Part shown: positions 17,301-25,122 of the stretch, piece after piece | Layout of the letters: the number at the start of each line of letters is the position of its first letter | Numbering within the stretch: position 1 is the stretch's first letter | DNA from: Kibdelosporangium banguiense | GTDB lineage: Bacteria > Actinomycetota > Actinomycetes > Mycobacteriales > Pseudonocardiaceae | Assembly (NCBI RefSeq): GCF_017876405.1 | Contig: NZ_JAGINW010000001.1 | Coordinates: 8,817,203-8,881,202, forward strand | DNA: 64,000 nt | Direction: 5' to 3' | Notes under the pieces: generated by a model | The model's database searches: none | What the model was told of the DNA's origin: nothing | Seen by the model: only the letters and a program-made list of their open reading frames with translations | Program-made: the position numbers and the translations under genes

Positions 17301-18765
17301 GACCAACAAGAACAATGTGGACATACACCGGGTCAGCGACGGTGCCGTCGTCGCAAGCCTTGCCGGGCATACGGATGACGTCCTGGCAATGGCGTTCGAC
17401 CGCACCGGTACCCAGCTCGCCAGCACGTCCATGGACGGGTCCCTCCGGCTGTGGGACACCTCGAAGTGGACCCAGATCGACGTGATGACCACGGTAGGAG
17501 GCGGTCTCGCCACCGTGGCGTTCAGCCCGACCGGAACCGGGATCATGGCCGCGGGCATCGGCACGACGGTCTACGTCTGGGATCGGGCCAGCCGACGGCA
17601 GCTACTGGGCTTGGCCACCGGATCGGTCACCACGTTCGGCCTGACCGTCAGCGGTGACGGGCATACGTTCCTGTCCGCCGACTCGGCAGGTGTGATCACG
17701 GTGTGGGCGTTCCAGCGCTCCATGCTCGGCACGGGCGACGAGGCCCTGGTGAGTGTCGCGTTTCAGCCCAAGGGAAAGCTCCTCGCGACCGCAGGCGGGC
17801 ATGGCACGGTGCGGTTGTGGGACGTGACCACCGGTGACATGGTCAAACAACTGCAGGGTGCGGCCGGCAAGTCGTATCACACCGAATTCAGCCCGGACGG
17901 GGCGAAGATCGTGGCCGTCGGTGACGACGGTCTGGTCATCGTGTGGAACACGGTGACCGGTGCCGAGGAGGCCCGTTTCTCCCGCCCTGGCACAGAGTTC
18001 ACCCAAGCCGCGTACAGTCCGGACGGCAAGACGATCGCGGTTGCCGGCAAGACCCCGGCGGACGCCCGCGACAACGTGGACCGCGACGAGGTCATGTTCC
18101 TGCAGGCCACCGACCTGTCGGTGGCCAACCGCCGTCCCACGCGCGAGGAGCCGCGCAACGCCGAGGCGAACAAGGTGGACGTCAACTACCCGACCGCGCT
18201 CTCGTACAGCCCGGACGGCCGTTCGCTGGCAGTCACGCTCTCAGCAGGCAAGGTCGGGCTGTTGAACCTTGCCGACCCCGGATCGGAGATGACGATTCTG
18301 GCCGGGCACGAAGGAATCGCCACCGACGCCGAGTTCAGCCCGGACAGTCAGACACTGGCCACAGCGGGATCGGACCGGCTCGTGCGGCTGTGGCATACCC
18401 GGGACGGTTCCCCCGCGGGCGTGATCACCGGCCATGACGCGACTGTGCGCCGGGTGACGTTCAGCCCGGATGGCAAGACTCTCGCGACCGCGAGCCAGGA
18501 CCGGATCATGCGGCTCTGGGATGTCGCCAGCCACCAGTCCACCGGACGGTTCGAACGTCACGAGGACGATCTCAACGACGTGGCGTTCGACTGGTCGGGC
18601 AAGTACATATCCAGCGCCAGCGCGGACGGGACCGTGCGGACGTACATTTTGGACACCAAGGAGGCCGTCCGGCAGGTTTGTGCCGTGCTCGACCGCGACA
18701 CCCTGGCCGACGAGTGGAAGGCTCTCGGACCCGACCGCGGCGACCAGCCCGTCTGCCCGAGCTGA
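14344..18765 (+). CDS. Serine/threonine kinase - STAND NTPase - WD40 fusion protein
   Basis: A 1473-residue multidomain protein. Residues 17-270 form a Hanks-type kinase: glycine loop GQGGMGVV at 26-33, lysine 48, HRDVKPSN at 138-145, DFG at 158-160. Residues about 325-700 are an nSTAND-type NTPase: entry motif LFHGRDHVV, P-loop GASGAGKSS near 367, Walker B IIVVDQFEELFT near 443. A single membrane segment lies near 750-770 (LVAALSVLLLVAAGAVVV). From about 840 to the end there are WD40-like repeats with repeated SPDG and LRLWD/VRLWD blades. All catalytic residues are present. The kinase and NTPase are probably cytoplasmic and the propeller lies on the other side of the membrane. Such fusions occur in actinomycetes and cyanobacteria; the ligand and targets are unknown. 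The FHA-like gene one base downstream is a likely partner. Confidence 0.93.
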   Translation: MVAGATDTGSTDMPVFGPYRILELLGQGGMGVVHRAYDTVHDRVVALKRLPSSITDREYRVRFRREARIAAGLKHPNVIPVNDFGEIDGDLYLDMKLIEGTDLRRGLGSGTFEVDRTIRILSQVALALDAAHERGLIHRDVKPSNILIGDDGQTYLADFGIARETSPEATALTRSGDLIGTWDYMAPERMSAGAVDGRSDQYSLACVLFECLTGRLAHPASDPAAKVAAHLLQPPPAPSVFVPTISRELDAVVMRGMAKEPARRFATTTAMMKAAGEAAYAGVTTRAAQSTEDQGKIVRAILRSSSPRKGSTLPILHNYPPTCPYPGLIGFEQSDADLFHGRDHVVTELLVRLAEQLDGGEPVVLVGASGAGKSSVLHAGLLPKLADDPAWPQVVITPGSDPIGFLAAAIAPHTGMAAADIAQSIRQRPTKFGEICARAGRSIIVVDQFEELFTHGVPEADRRAFATALAHARPALALLAVRADLVDRCIELNPLMPALTAPVLLGSMDATELRQAIVQPARDFGVEIEPGLPERLIADLGVRGEVRYDPGALPRMAHALREAWNYREGSVLTLAAYRRAGGIDGAVSRTAEDIFARLDHADREALRGILLRLVAVSDDGTVARRRVDPQEISGYILDNLIAARLVTVDATGARLSHEALLTAWPRLRDWIDEDRAGLVQHRRFIDAVRVWVESGQHSDDLYRGVRLATVNSWLDRGRTQLQPAEQEFLVRSNAAEYAGQITARRRTRRLRTLVAALSVLLLVAAGAVVVATELRQDAQDERNRADIGKQMNLSRQLAAEASLARGTDPRRAALSALGSWQAGETAEGRSALLGTQTDHYKGRMQGHQGAVSSVAISGDGKIAASGGRDGSLRLWDVPNRRELTVLADGDGWFRTVSMTADGRFLLAANPIEGKVTLWSVPDRKILFTVPDKGIDGQISFDGKTFVAWTDRGVAVWDVESHVERARFPAANSLAMAYSPDGSLVATTNKNNVDIHRVSDGAVVASLAGHTDDVLAMAFDRTGTQLASTSMDGSLRLWDTSKWTQIDVMTTVGGGLATVAFSPTGTGIMAAGIGTTVYVWDRASRRQLLGLATGSVTTFGLTVSGDGHTFLSADSAGVITVWAFQRSMLGTGDEALVSVAFQPKGKLLATAGGHGTVRLWDVTTGDMVKQLQGAAGKSYHTEFSPDGAKIVAVGDDGLVIVWNTVTGAEEARFSRPGTEFTQAAYSPDGKTIAVAGKTPADARDNVDRDEVMFLQATDLSVANRRPTREEPRNAEANKVDVNYPTALSYSPDGRSLAVTLSAGKVGLLNLADPGSEMTILAGHEGIATDAEFSPDSQTLATAGSDRLVRLWHTRDGSPAGVITGHDATVRRVTFSPDGKTLATASQDRIMRLWDVASHQSTGRFERHEDDLNDVAFDWSGKYISSASADGTVRTYILDTKEAVRQVCAVLDRDTLADEWKALGPDRGDQPVCPS

Positions 18766-18766
18766 C

Positions 18767-19573
18767 ATGCCCAAAGTCGTCGTCCGTGGGACCGCGATGG
18801 CCGCGGTCGAGCTGAACACCGGCGAGTCGCTGCTGTTCGGGCGTGCACCGCACTATGCGCTCAAGCCGGGAGCGATCGGCCTGACGTTGCCGGAGTGCGC
18901 ATCGCACGTGTCCCGGCTCGTGGCCGAACTGTACGTCGGCGCCGACACTGTGTCGCTGACGTGGCTGGGCGCCGGTGAGGCCCAACTGTCCGGCCTGTTC
19001 GACGCGCCCGGGGGCGCCCGGCGGGTGATCATGACCCGGTCGATGACGGCGCTGCTCGACGACGGCGAGAACCAACTGGTCCTCCTGCTGGGCAGGCAGA
19101 CCCCCACCGGCGGCTTCGCGGACCTCGTGATCGGCATCGAAGTCGACCTCGGCCGCACAGTCCAGCCGGGCGCACCCGACGCGGGCACCGGACCGGTCAC
19201 GACGGCCGGGCCCGGCCTGGTCAGACACAGCAAGGACTGGTTCGTCGCGCTCGCGTTGACCGAACCGTGGCTCGCCGGCGCGGACGACTATCCGCGTCCG
19301 CCGTCCAACCGGGAGATCTTCGAACGGGTACAGCACTGGCACGGCTATGCCTGGAATCTCCACCAGCCGCAACGAGTCGACGACGCGATCAGGGTCATCT
19401 CCGCGATCGCGTTCGGCGCGCGTGGCGATCCCTACCTGGCACCGCACGGCGGCAGGCTGCAGAACATCCGTTTCGCGGTCGCCCGGCGCGCGGCCGAGAT
19501 GCGCCTGGTCACCGCCGCCGATCTGGCCGAGGTCCACCGCGCGGCACGAAACCGGAAACTTCCGCCGCCCTGA
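18767..19573 (+). CDS. FHA-like domain protein, kinase-linked
   Basis: A 268-residue protein starting one base after the kinase gene ends, so it is almost certainly co-translated. Residues about 15-105 look like a divergent forkhead-associated domain: FGRAPHYAL, then CASHVSRLVAELY and a terminal LLLGR. The canonical Ser-x-x-His order is altered (HVSR), so phosphothreonine binding is not assured. Residues about 165-268 form a helical domain (PPSNREIFERVQHWHGY, later HGGRLQNIRFAV) often seen after FHA domains in actinomycete proteins. It may read phosphorylation by the upstream kinase. The FHA call is by pattern, not by search. Confidence 0.75.
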   Translation: MPKVVVRGTAMAAVELNTGESLLFGRAPHYALKPGAIGLTLPECASHVSRLVAELYVGADTVSLTWLGAGEAQLSGLFDAPGGARRVIMTRSMTALLDDGENQLVLLLGRQTPTGGFADLVIGIEVDLGRTVQPGAPDAGTGPVTTAGPGLVRHSKDWFVALALTEPWLAGADDYPRPPSNREIFERVQHWHGYAWNLHQPQRVDDAIRVISAIAFGARGDPYLAPHGGRLQNIRFAVARRAAEMRLVTAADLAEVHRAARNRKLPPP

Positions 19574-19640
19574 CCCTCGCCACGGCTGCCCGGCCATCCT
19601 TACCCTCTGCTCAATCACGTTGAGCCGAAAGGAAAGTACG

Positions 19641-20021
19641 ATGATCCAGCATCAGGACTCCGAGCCCCGGGCCCGCAAAGGCGTCGGTACGATCATCCTG
19701 CTGGTGCTGCTCAGCCTCGCCAACACACTCGTGCTCGTGGTCAGCATCATGGCGTGGGCCGAGGAAGCCGACCTTGGGCGCGACTTCGACGACCGCGTGC
19801 TACAGGCTGTGGCGCTCAGTACGATCCTCAGTGCCGTCGCCGTGATCGGCCTTGTCGGTGCGTGGCTCACCCGCAAGTGGGGACCACGGACTTATGTCGG
19901 TGTCGCGGGCCTGAGTCTGGTGCTCGGTCTTGTCCTCTCCGGCGGTAGCGTCGCTCCGGTGAATCTTATCGGTATCGTTATCGCCGTGGTGCTGTGGCTG
20001 ATCGCCGAGACCAACTGGTAG
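19641..20021 (+). CDS. Small four-helix membrane protein, function unknown
   Basis: A 126-residue protein with a short basic cytoplasmic N-terminus and four hydrophobic segments (IILLVLLSLANTLVLVVSIM; ALSTILSAVAVIGLVGAW; VGVAGLSLVLGLVLSGG; LIGIVIAVVLWLI). GAAAGGAAAG lies upstream of ATG 19641. It follows the kinase and FHA-like genes on the same strand after 67 bases and may be the third member of that unit. The 3' 222 bases are also covered by the open reading frame of the convergent protease gene. Family not recognised. Confidence 0.75.
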   Translation: MIQHQDSEPRARKGVGTIILLVLLSLANTLVLVVSIMAWAEEADLGRDFDDRVLQAVALSTILSAVAVIGLVGAWLTRKWGPRTYVGVAGLSLVLGLVLSGGSVAPVNLIGIVIAVVLWLIAETNW

Positions 20022-21221
20022 CAAAGGGATCCCGTACGGCGGAGTGTCCATAGTGGCCATTGCTGTGGACACCACGCGCCTCCTGCGGACCAGCAGCAGC
20101 ACACCCAGCCCGCCTGCGACGACCACCACACCGGCACAGACCATCGCGAAAAGCAGGACAAGGGTGGTGCCCGAACTCGGCGTGCCGCCCTTGTCCGCAG
20201 CCCGTTTGCGGAACTCCCCCGCCTGCACATGGGTCGGCGAGCCCTTGACGACCGCGTCAAAATAGTCGACTGCGGCGTTGAAGTCACCGGCGAAGTACCG
20301 GTCCAGCCCAGTCCGGAAGTTGCGGTCATTGGGCCCCAGGCCCACCGTGATGCCCTTGCCGCGCAGCAACTCCGCCAGTGTCGCCGCCGAGCTGGCGAAG
20401 TTGAACGACTGGGTCTCCCCTGGCGTCTTCTGGCTGATCAGACCGACCACACGGCCCTGGTTGTCGATCACCGGCCCGCCGCTCATGCCGTTCGTGGCCG
20501 CGGCGCTGAACTCGTAGAACGGCCGCTTCTCCTGGGTGCGGTGCGCCGAGATCTGGCCGTTCTTGTTGCTGGGCTCCAGATTCGCGTCCGGCACCGACCC
20601 CGGATAGCCGATCGCCAGGATCGGGGTCCCGACCGGCGCCGGATCGGCCCTGAGTTCGACCGACGGCAGCCTGTTGACCGGCACCTTGAGCACGGCGACG
20701 TCGCCGTCGTCCGGCGCGACGAGGTCGGTCACGGTCGCCGTCATGACCTCGCGCTTCAGTTTGTCGCCGTCCGGCACCATCCGTTCGACCCGGATCTGGC
20801 GGTCCACCGGCCGGTCCGGCGATGCTCCCTCAGCCAGTGCGTTCTGTGCCAGCGCCTGCTTGGCCTTGACCGGGTCCGCGATCCGGCCCACTTTGCCGAG
20901 ATCCGCGATGGCCGCTTCCAACAGTGCGCCACCGCCGCCGTGAACGCCGGTGTGGACACAGTGGCTGGCCGTCGCGATATACCCGGCCGGGTCGATCACG
21001 GCCCCACTACAGCTGGTCTTGACCTCATATCCGGCGGTTCCGCCGAAGACCTCACCGGTCTGCTTGTCACGCACCCAGCCGCGCCAGGTCACCTGGATGA
21101 AAACAATCGCCGGGCGGGCCACCGCGGCGGCCAGCTCTTCCGGACTCGACGGCTGCGCGGCCGCGGGCACCGGAAACGTCACGAATGGCACAATCGCCAG
21201 GACACACAGAACTTTTCTCAT
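19800..21221 (-). CDS. Secreted trypsin-like serine protease with C-terminal membrane anchor
   Basis: A 473-residue protein. A signal peptide (about residues 1-22, ending PVPAAAQ) leads into a trypsin/HtrA-type domain. The catalytic histidine is in GYIATASHCVHTG, the aspartate in DDGDVAVLKVPV, and the serine in AATNGMSGGPVID. After the protease domain there is a TPR-like short helical stretch (YFAGDFNAAVDYFDAVVKG), a membrane segment (TLVLLFAMVCAGVVVVAGGL) and a basic stop-transfer RRRR. The last 70 or so residues are polar, low-complexity and read entirely antisense to the small membrane protein gene. They may be a neutral extension after loss of an earlier stop. It forms an operon with the upstream gene. 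Confidence 0.85.
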   Translation of the reverse strand: MRKVLCVLAIVPFVTFPVPAAAQPSSPEELAAAVARPAIVFIQVTWRGWVRDKQTGEVFGGTAGYEVKTSCSGAVIDPAGYIATASHCVHTGVHGGGGALLEAAIADLGKVGRIADPVKAKQALAQNALAEGASPDRPVDRQIRVERMVPDGDKLKREVMTATVTDLVAPDDGDVAVLKVPVNRLPSVELRADPAPVGTPILAIGYPGSVPDANLEPSNKNGQISAHRTQEKRPFYEFSAAATNGMSGGPVIDNQGRVVGLISQKTPGETQSFNFASSAATLAELLRGKGITVGLGPNDRNFRTGLDRYFAGDFNAAVDYFDAVVKGSPTHVQAGEFRKRAADKGGTPSSGTTLVLLFAMVCAGVVVVAGGLGVLLLVRRRRVVSTAMATMDTPPYGIPLLPVGLGDQPQHHGDNDTDKIHRSDATAGEDKTEHQTQARDTDISPWSPLAGEPRTDKADHGDGTEDRTERHSL

Positions 21222-21871
21222 TGCCCGTACACACCTGGCCCGCTTGTCCGGACCCACACCGAGCTGTATCCGTTGGCACCCGCTTCGGCGAACTGCGTCG
21301 AATTGCAGGTGTACGGGTCCACTTCGTTGAGGTTCGGCTTCACCTCGAACGGCTGGGTCGAGCGGAGCCCTCGATGGTCGTAGTAGGAAAACGTGATCGT
21401 GGCGCTGGTGTGCCCGATGTAGGTGACGGCGCTGTCGGACGCACTCCACTTGAACTCCATCGTTCCGTTGGAGACGATCCGCAGCGTCCGGCCGGCGAAA
21501 CTACTGGTGAGGGTGAAGCTGTCGTGCCGTTCCATGCCGGTGCCGTCCGCCCGGAACTCCAGCACCCTGCCATTGCCCGAGAATCGCATCGGCTCCTGGT
21601 CGGTATAGAACTTGACGGTCGTGAACTCGCCCACCGAGCGCCAGCTGCCGATCATGCACATCGGCAGCGCCGCCGGCCGGTTGGCCGCTGCCTTCGGCGT
21701 GGCTGTCGTCTCACCGGCAACCGGGATCACCTCGTCGGAACAACACGATTCCGGAATGTCGGCAGAAATCCCCACAGCGGTCAGCGTGACAGCTGCTACA
21801 AGCGCGCAACCGGCAACGGAGAACAACGCCACGACGGCAGATCTTCCTGTGAATAAAGGAGAATCACTCAC
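21218..21871 (-). CDS. Exported or membrane-anchored protein of unknown function
   Basis: A 217-residue protein with one N-terminal hydrophobic segment (AVVALFSVAGCALVAAVTLT) and an extracellular region with four cysteines (CC near 43-44, one near 72, one near 189) that could form disulfides. The segment MCMIGSWRSVGEFTTVKFYT begins a beta-rich lipocalin-like fold with alternating hydrophobic strands. Its stop overlaps the protease start by four bases (ATGA), so it is translationally coupled to the protease and may be its substrate, inhibitor or chaperone. No family name is assigned. Confidence 0.75.
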   Translation of the reverse strand: MSDSPLFTGRSAVVALFSVAGCALVAAVTLTAVGISADIPESCCSDEVIPVAGETTATPKAAANRPAALPMCMIGSWRSVGEFTTVKFYTDQEPMRFSGNGRVLEFRADGTGMERHDSFTLTSSFAGRTLRIVSNGTMEFKWSASDSAVTYIGHTSATITFSYYDHRGLRSTQPFEVKPNLNEVDPYTCNSTQFAEAGANGYSSVWVRTSGPGVYGQ

Positions 21872-22005
21872 CCTCCCATGTTATTGCCCAGCCCGCGCAC
21901 AACAGAACCCGCCAGGCCGGAAGTTTCCGTTTTCTCCGCCGGACGGCGAACCCCGGGCACGGACTGTGTTCGCCGTGCGCACTACGCCAGGGCAGAATCG
22001 AGTGA

Positions 22006-25000
22006 GTGCGGATCGGGATGCTGGGCCCCTTGGAGGTCCGTGACCACAGCGGCGCGGAAGCGGCCGTACCCGGGATCCGCCTGCGGACATTGCTGATCAT
22101 CCTGGCGCTGCGACCAGGACGAGTGGTGCCGACGGGCAGCCTGATCGACGGAATCTGGCCGCAGCGGCCACCTGCTCAGGCCCAGAACGCCTTGCAGGCA
22201 CTGGTGTCCAGGCTCCGGCGCACAGTGCCCGGCCTGGTGATCGAATCCCACCCGAGCGGCTACCGCCTGGTCATCGACGCGGACTCGGTCGACGTGAGCA
22301 GGTTCGAACGGCTGGTCGCCCAAGCCCGGTCCGCGTCCACCGAGGACGCCGCACGAATCCTCCGCGAGGCACTCGGCCTGTGGCGAGGCCCTGCCCTGCA
22401 GGATGTGACAGACTCCTTCGCCGCATCAGCAGCAGGATTGCACGAACTCCGCCTGACCGCGATCGAGGAACGCGTCGCCGCCGACCTCCGCCTGGGCCGG
22501 GCAGGCGAACTGGTGACGGAGCTGACGTCGTTGGTCGCTGAACATCCGCTTCGGGAGCGGATGGTCGCCGCGCTCATGCGCGCGTTGACGGCAACGGGCC
22601 GCTCAGCCGAAGCCCTCACGGCGTACGAACGCGCCCGCGAGACGTTGGCCGACGCCCTGGGCAGCGACCCTTCACCCGAACTTTCCGCGCTGCACACAGC
22701 GATATTGCGCGGTGAAACCAACGCACCGACTGGCCGCACGAATCTCCGTGCCGGCCTGACGAGCTTCATCGGCCGGGAAGCCGACGTCGCCCAAGTCGCC
22801 AAGCTGGTCAACGAATACCGCCTCACGACAATCACCGGCCCAGGCGGCTCCGGCAAGACCCGTCTCGCCGGCGAAACCGCCCGAACCATGCTCGACGACC
22901 AGCCCGACGGTGTCTGGCTGATCGAACTCGCGCCTGTCACCGCTGACGTACCGCGCGCCGTACTGGCCGCGCTCGAAATCCAGGAATCCAGCGCCGAACC
23001 GGCCGATCAGCTGGTCGCGGCCTTGCAGACCCGGCGGGCCTTGCTGGTACTGGACAACTGTGAGCACGTGATCGGCACGGTCGCGGCGCTGGCCGACCGC
23101 CTGCTCGGTGCCTGTGCGCACCTGCGGATCCTGGCCACCAGCCGTGAGCCGCTGAACATCATCGGCGAGGCGTTGTGGCAGGTGGAGCCGCTCGGTCTGG
23201 CCGAGGAAGGCGCTGATGTCGCCGAAGTGGTGTCATCTCCCGCCGTGCGGCTGTTCGTCGATCGTGCGAATGCCGCCCGCCGTGGATTCGTCATCGACAT
23301 GCCCGCTGTCGGTCAGATCTGCCGTGCGCTGGACGGCATGCCGTTGGCCATCGAACTGGCCGCGGCCCGGATGCGATCGATGACCGCCCAGCAGCTGGCC
23401 GGCCGGTTGGACGACCGGTTCCGTCTGCTCACGGGCGGCAACCGGACCGCGCTCCCGCGCCATCAGACGTTGCGGGCGGTGATCGACTGGAGCTGGGACC
23501 TGCTCACCGACGAGGAACGCACAGTCCTGCGGCGGCTCGCGGTCTTCTCGCGTGGCGCGACGGTCGCGGCGGCCGAGCATGTCTGCCGCGGCAACGCATT
23601 GGAGGTCCTCGACGCGTTGGTGGACAAGTCCTTGCTGGTGGCGGTCGGCGAAGGCACCCTGCGGTACGGCATGCTCGAGACGATCAAGGAATACAGCCTG
23701 CTCAAACTCACCGAGGCAGGCGAGCTTGAGCAGACGCGCCAGGCGCACTCGGCGTATTTCGCAGATTTGGCGGAGACCGCGGATCAGCACCTGCGTGGCG
23801 CCGACCAGCTGGTCTGGCTTGACGTACTCACCGCCGACCACGACAACATCGACTCCGCGGTACGTAACGCCATTCACGTCGGCGATGCCGCCACCGCCAC
23901 ACGGCTCGTCGCGGGTGCTGGCTGGTACTGGTTGCTCAGATGGTGGTTACGTGGCCACAAAGCGACCGGCGCCAGGATGGCAGCCGCTGCCCTCGCGCTG
24001 CCGGGACCGGCAGATGACGTCATCCGCGCGAAGGCCTGTGTGGTATCGGCTTTGTTCAATCAGTCCGGCAATGGTGACGAGAGATTGGCCAGGGAGTGGA
24101 TGGTCACCGCCCGCCGGCTCGCCGCACAGCACAAGCAGCGCAGCCCGCTGCTTCGCCTGATCGACCCGATACTGGGAGACCAAAACGCATATCCGTTCGA
24201 CGACGAGGACACATGGGTGCGAGCGATGGCGCACATGACTCACGCCACCATGCTCCTGTCCACGGGCCGGTCGCATGCGAAGGCGGAGGCCGATTTCGTC
24301 GCGGCGCTGGCGGCCTTCCGTACGACCGGCGACCGGTGGGGCATCACGCACACCCTGATCAGCCTGTCGGACCTGGCCGCCTGGCGGGGCGCTTTTCCCG
24401 ATGCCATCAGGCACCGTGAAGAGTCCATGGCCATCATCGCGGAGTTCATGTCCAGCACCGACGTGTGGAAACCGCGGCTTCGGCTCGTGCAGTTGCACTG
24501 GCTGCTCGGCGAGCATGAGCGCGTCGCCGCCGTTGTGGCCGCCGCCGAAGGCGAAGCCGCGAAGATCGGCCTGCCGGACGCTCTCGCGGCGATCGCCTAC
24601 GCCAAGGCCGAGCTCGCTCGCTGGTCCGGTGACCGCGCAGGCGCGCGTATCCAGCTGGCCCATGTCGACGCCCTGACCGAGGACGTCAGTTTGAACTGGC
24701 AGTTCCGCGCGATGCAGCGGGACTCGCTGGGCTATCTGGACACTGGCGACGGCGGTCTCGATTCCGCCCGTGCGCACCGCATCGAGGCGTTGTCGTGGGC
24801 GTTGCGCTCGATGAACGTGTTCTGCGTCGGCCAGATCCTCCTGGGTATCGCCGAGCAGGCCCTGCACCAGAACCAGCCCGACGAAGCCGCTCGGCTGCTT
24901 GCCGCCGCCGACGCGATCCGGGGCACTGTGGACAAATCGCTGCCCGACCTCGTGCGAGTCGAGGCCGCCACTCGTGCAGCCCTCACCGATGCGCAATTCG

Positions 25001-25077
25001 CCGACGCGGCAAAGCACGGCCGCACGGCGACGATCCAGACCATCGAGGAGTTCACGGCTGCGGTTCTCAAGCCCTGA
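22006..25077 (+). CDS. SARP/AfsR-type regulator with NB-ARC ATPase and TPR region
   Basis: A 1023-residue regulator starting with GTG. Residues 1-90 are an OmpR-type winged helix of the SARP class (MRIGMLGPLEV, SLIDGIWPQRPP, LQALVSRLRRTV). Residues about 95-240 form the BTAD helical domain. Residues about 255-520 form an NB-ARC/AP-ATPase: P-loop GPGGSGKTRLA, Walker B LLVLDNCEHV, sensor ATSREPL, and GMPLAIELAAARM. The remainder is a helical TPR-like region. The family activates secondary metabolism or stress genes on ATP binding. No biosynthetic cluster is adjacent, so the target is unknown; the downstream peptidase gene starts 45 bases later on the same strand. Confidence 0.92.
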   Translation: MRIGMLGPLEVRDHSGAEAAVPGIRLRTLLIILALRPGRVVPTGSLIDGIWPQRPPAQAQNALQALVSRLRRTVPGLVIESHPSGYRLVIDADSVDVSRFERLVAQARSASTEDAARILREALGLWRGPALQDVTDSFAASAAGLHELRLTAIEERVAADLRLGRAGELVTELTSLVAEHPLRERMVAALMRALTATGRSAEALTAYERARETLADALGSDPSPELSALHTAILRGETNAPTGRTNLRAGLTSFIGREADVAQVAKLVNEYRLTTITGPGGSGKTRLAGETARTMLDDQPDGVWLIELAPVTADVPRAVLAALEIQESSAEPADQLVAALQTRRALLVLDNCEHVIGTVAALADRLLGACAHLRILATSREPLNIIGEALWQVEPLGLAEEGADVAEVVSSPAVRLFVDRANAARRGFVIDMPAVGQICRALDGMPLAIELAAARMRSMTAQQLAGRLDDRFRLLTGGNRTALPRHQTLRAVIDWSWDLLTDEERTVLRRLAVFSRGATVAAAEHVCRGNALEVLDALVDKSLLVAVGEGTLRYGMLETIKEYSLLKLTEAGELEQTRQAHSAYFADLAETADQHLRGADQLVWLDVLTADHDNIDSAVRNAIHVGDAATATRLVAGAGWYWLLRWWLRGHKATGARMAAAALALPGPADDVIRAKACVVSALFNQSGNGDERLAREWMVTARRLAAQHKQRSPLLRLIDPILGDQNAYPFDDEDTWVRAMAHMTHATMLLSTGRSHAKAEADFVAALAAFRTTGDRWGITHTLISLSDLAAWRGAFPDAIRHREESMAIIAEFMSSTDVWKPRLRLVQLHWLLGEHERVAAVVAAAEGEAAKIGLPDALAAIAYAKAELARWSGDRAGARIQLAHVDALTEDVSLNWQFRAMQRDSLGYLDTGDGGLDSARAHRIEALSWALRSMNVFCVGQILLGIAEQALHQNQPDEAARLLAAADAIRGTVDKSLPDLVRVEAATRAALTDAQFADAAKHGRTATIQTIEEFTAAVLKP

Positions 25078-25122
25078 TTCCCGTATCAGCGATATGTCAG
25101 CGCAGCCCGCAACAATCGCCGC

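Noticed and set aside
14344..18765. Calling the kinase-STAND-WD40 protein an antiviral Avs-type system
   Set aside because: There is no nuclease or other known effector domain, and the membrane-spanning layout differs; domain resemblance alone is not enough.
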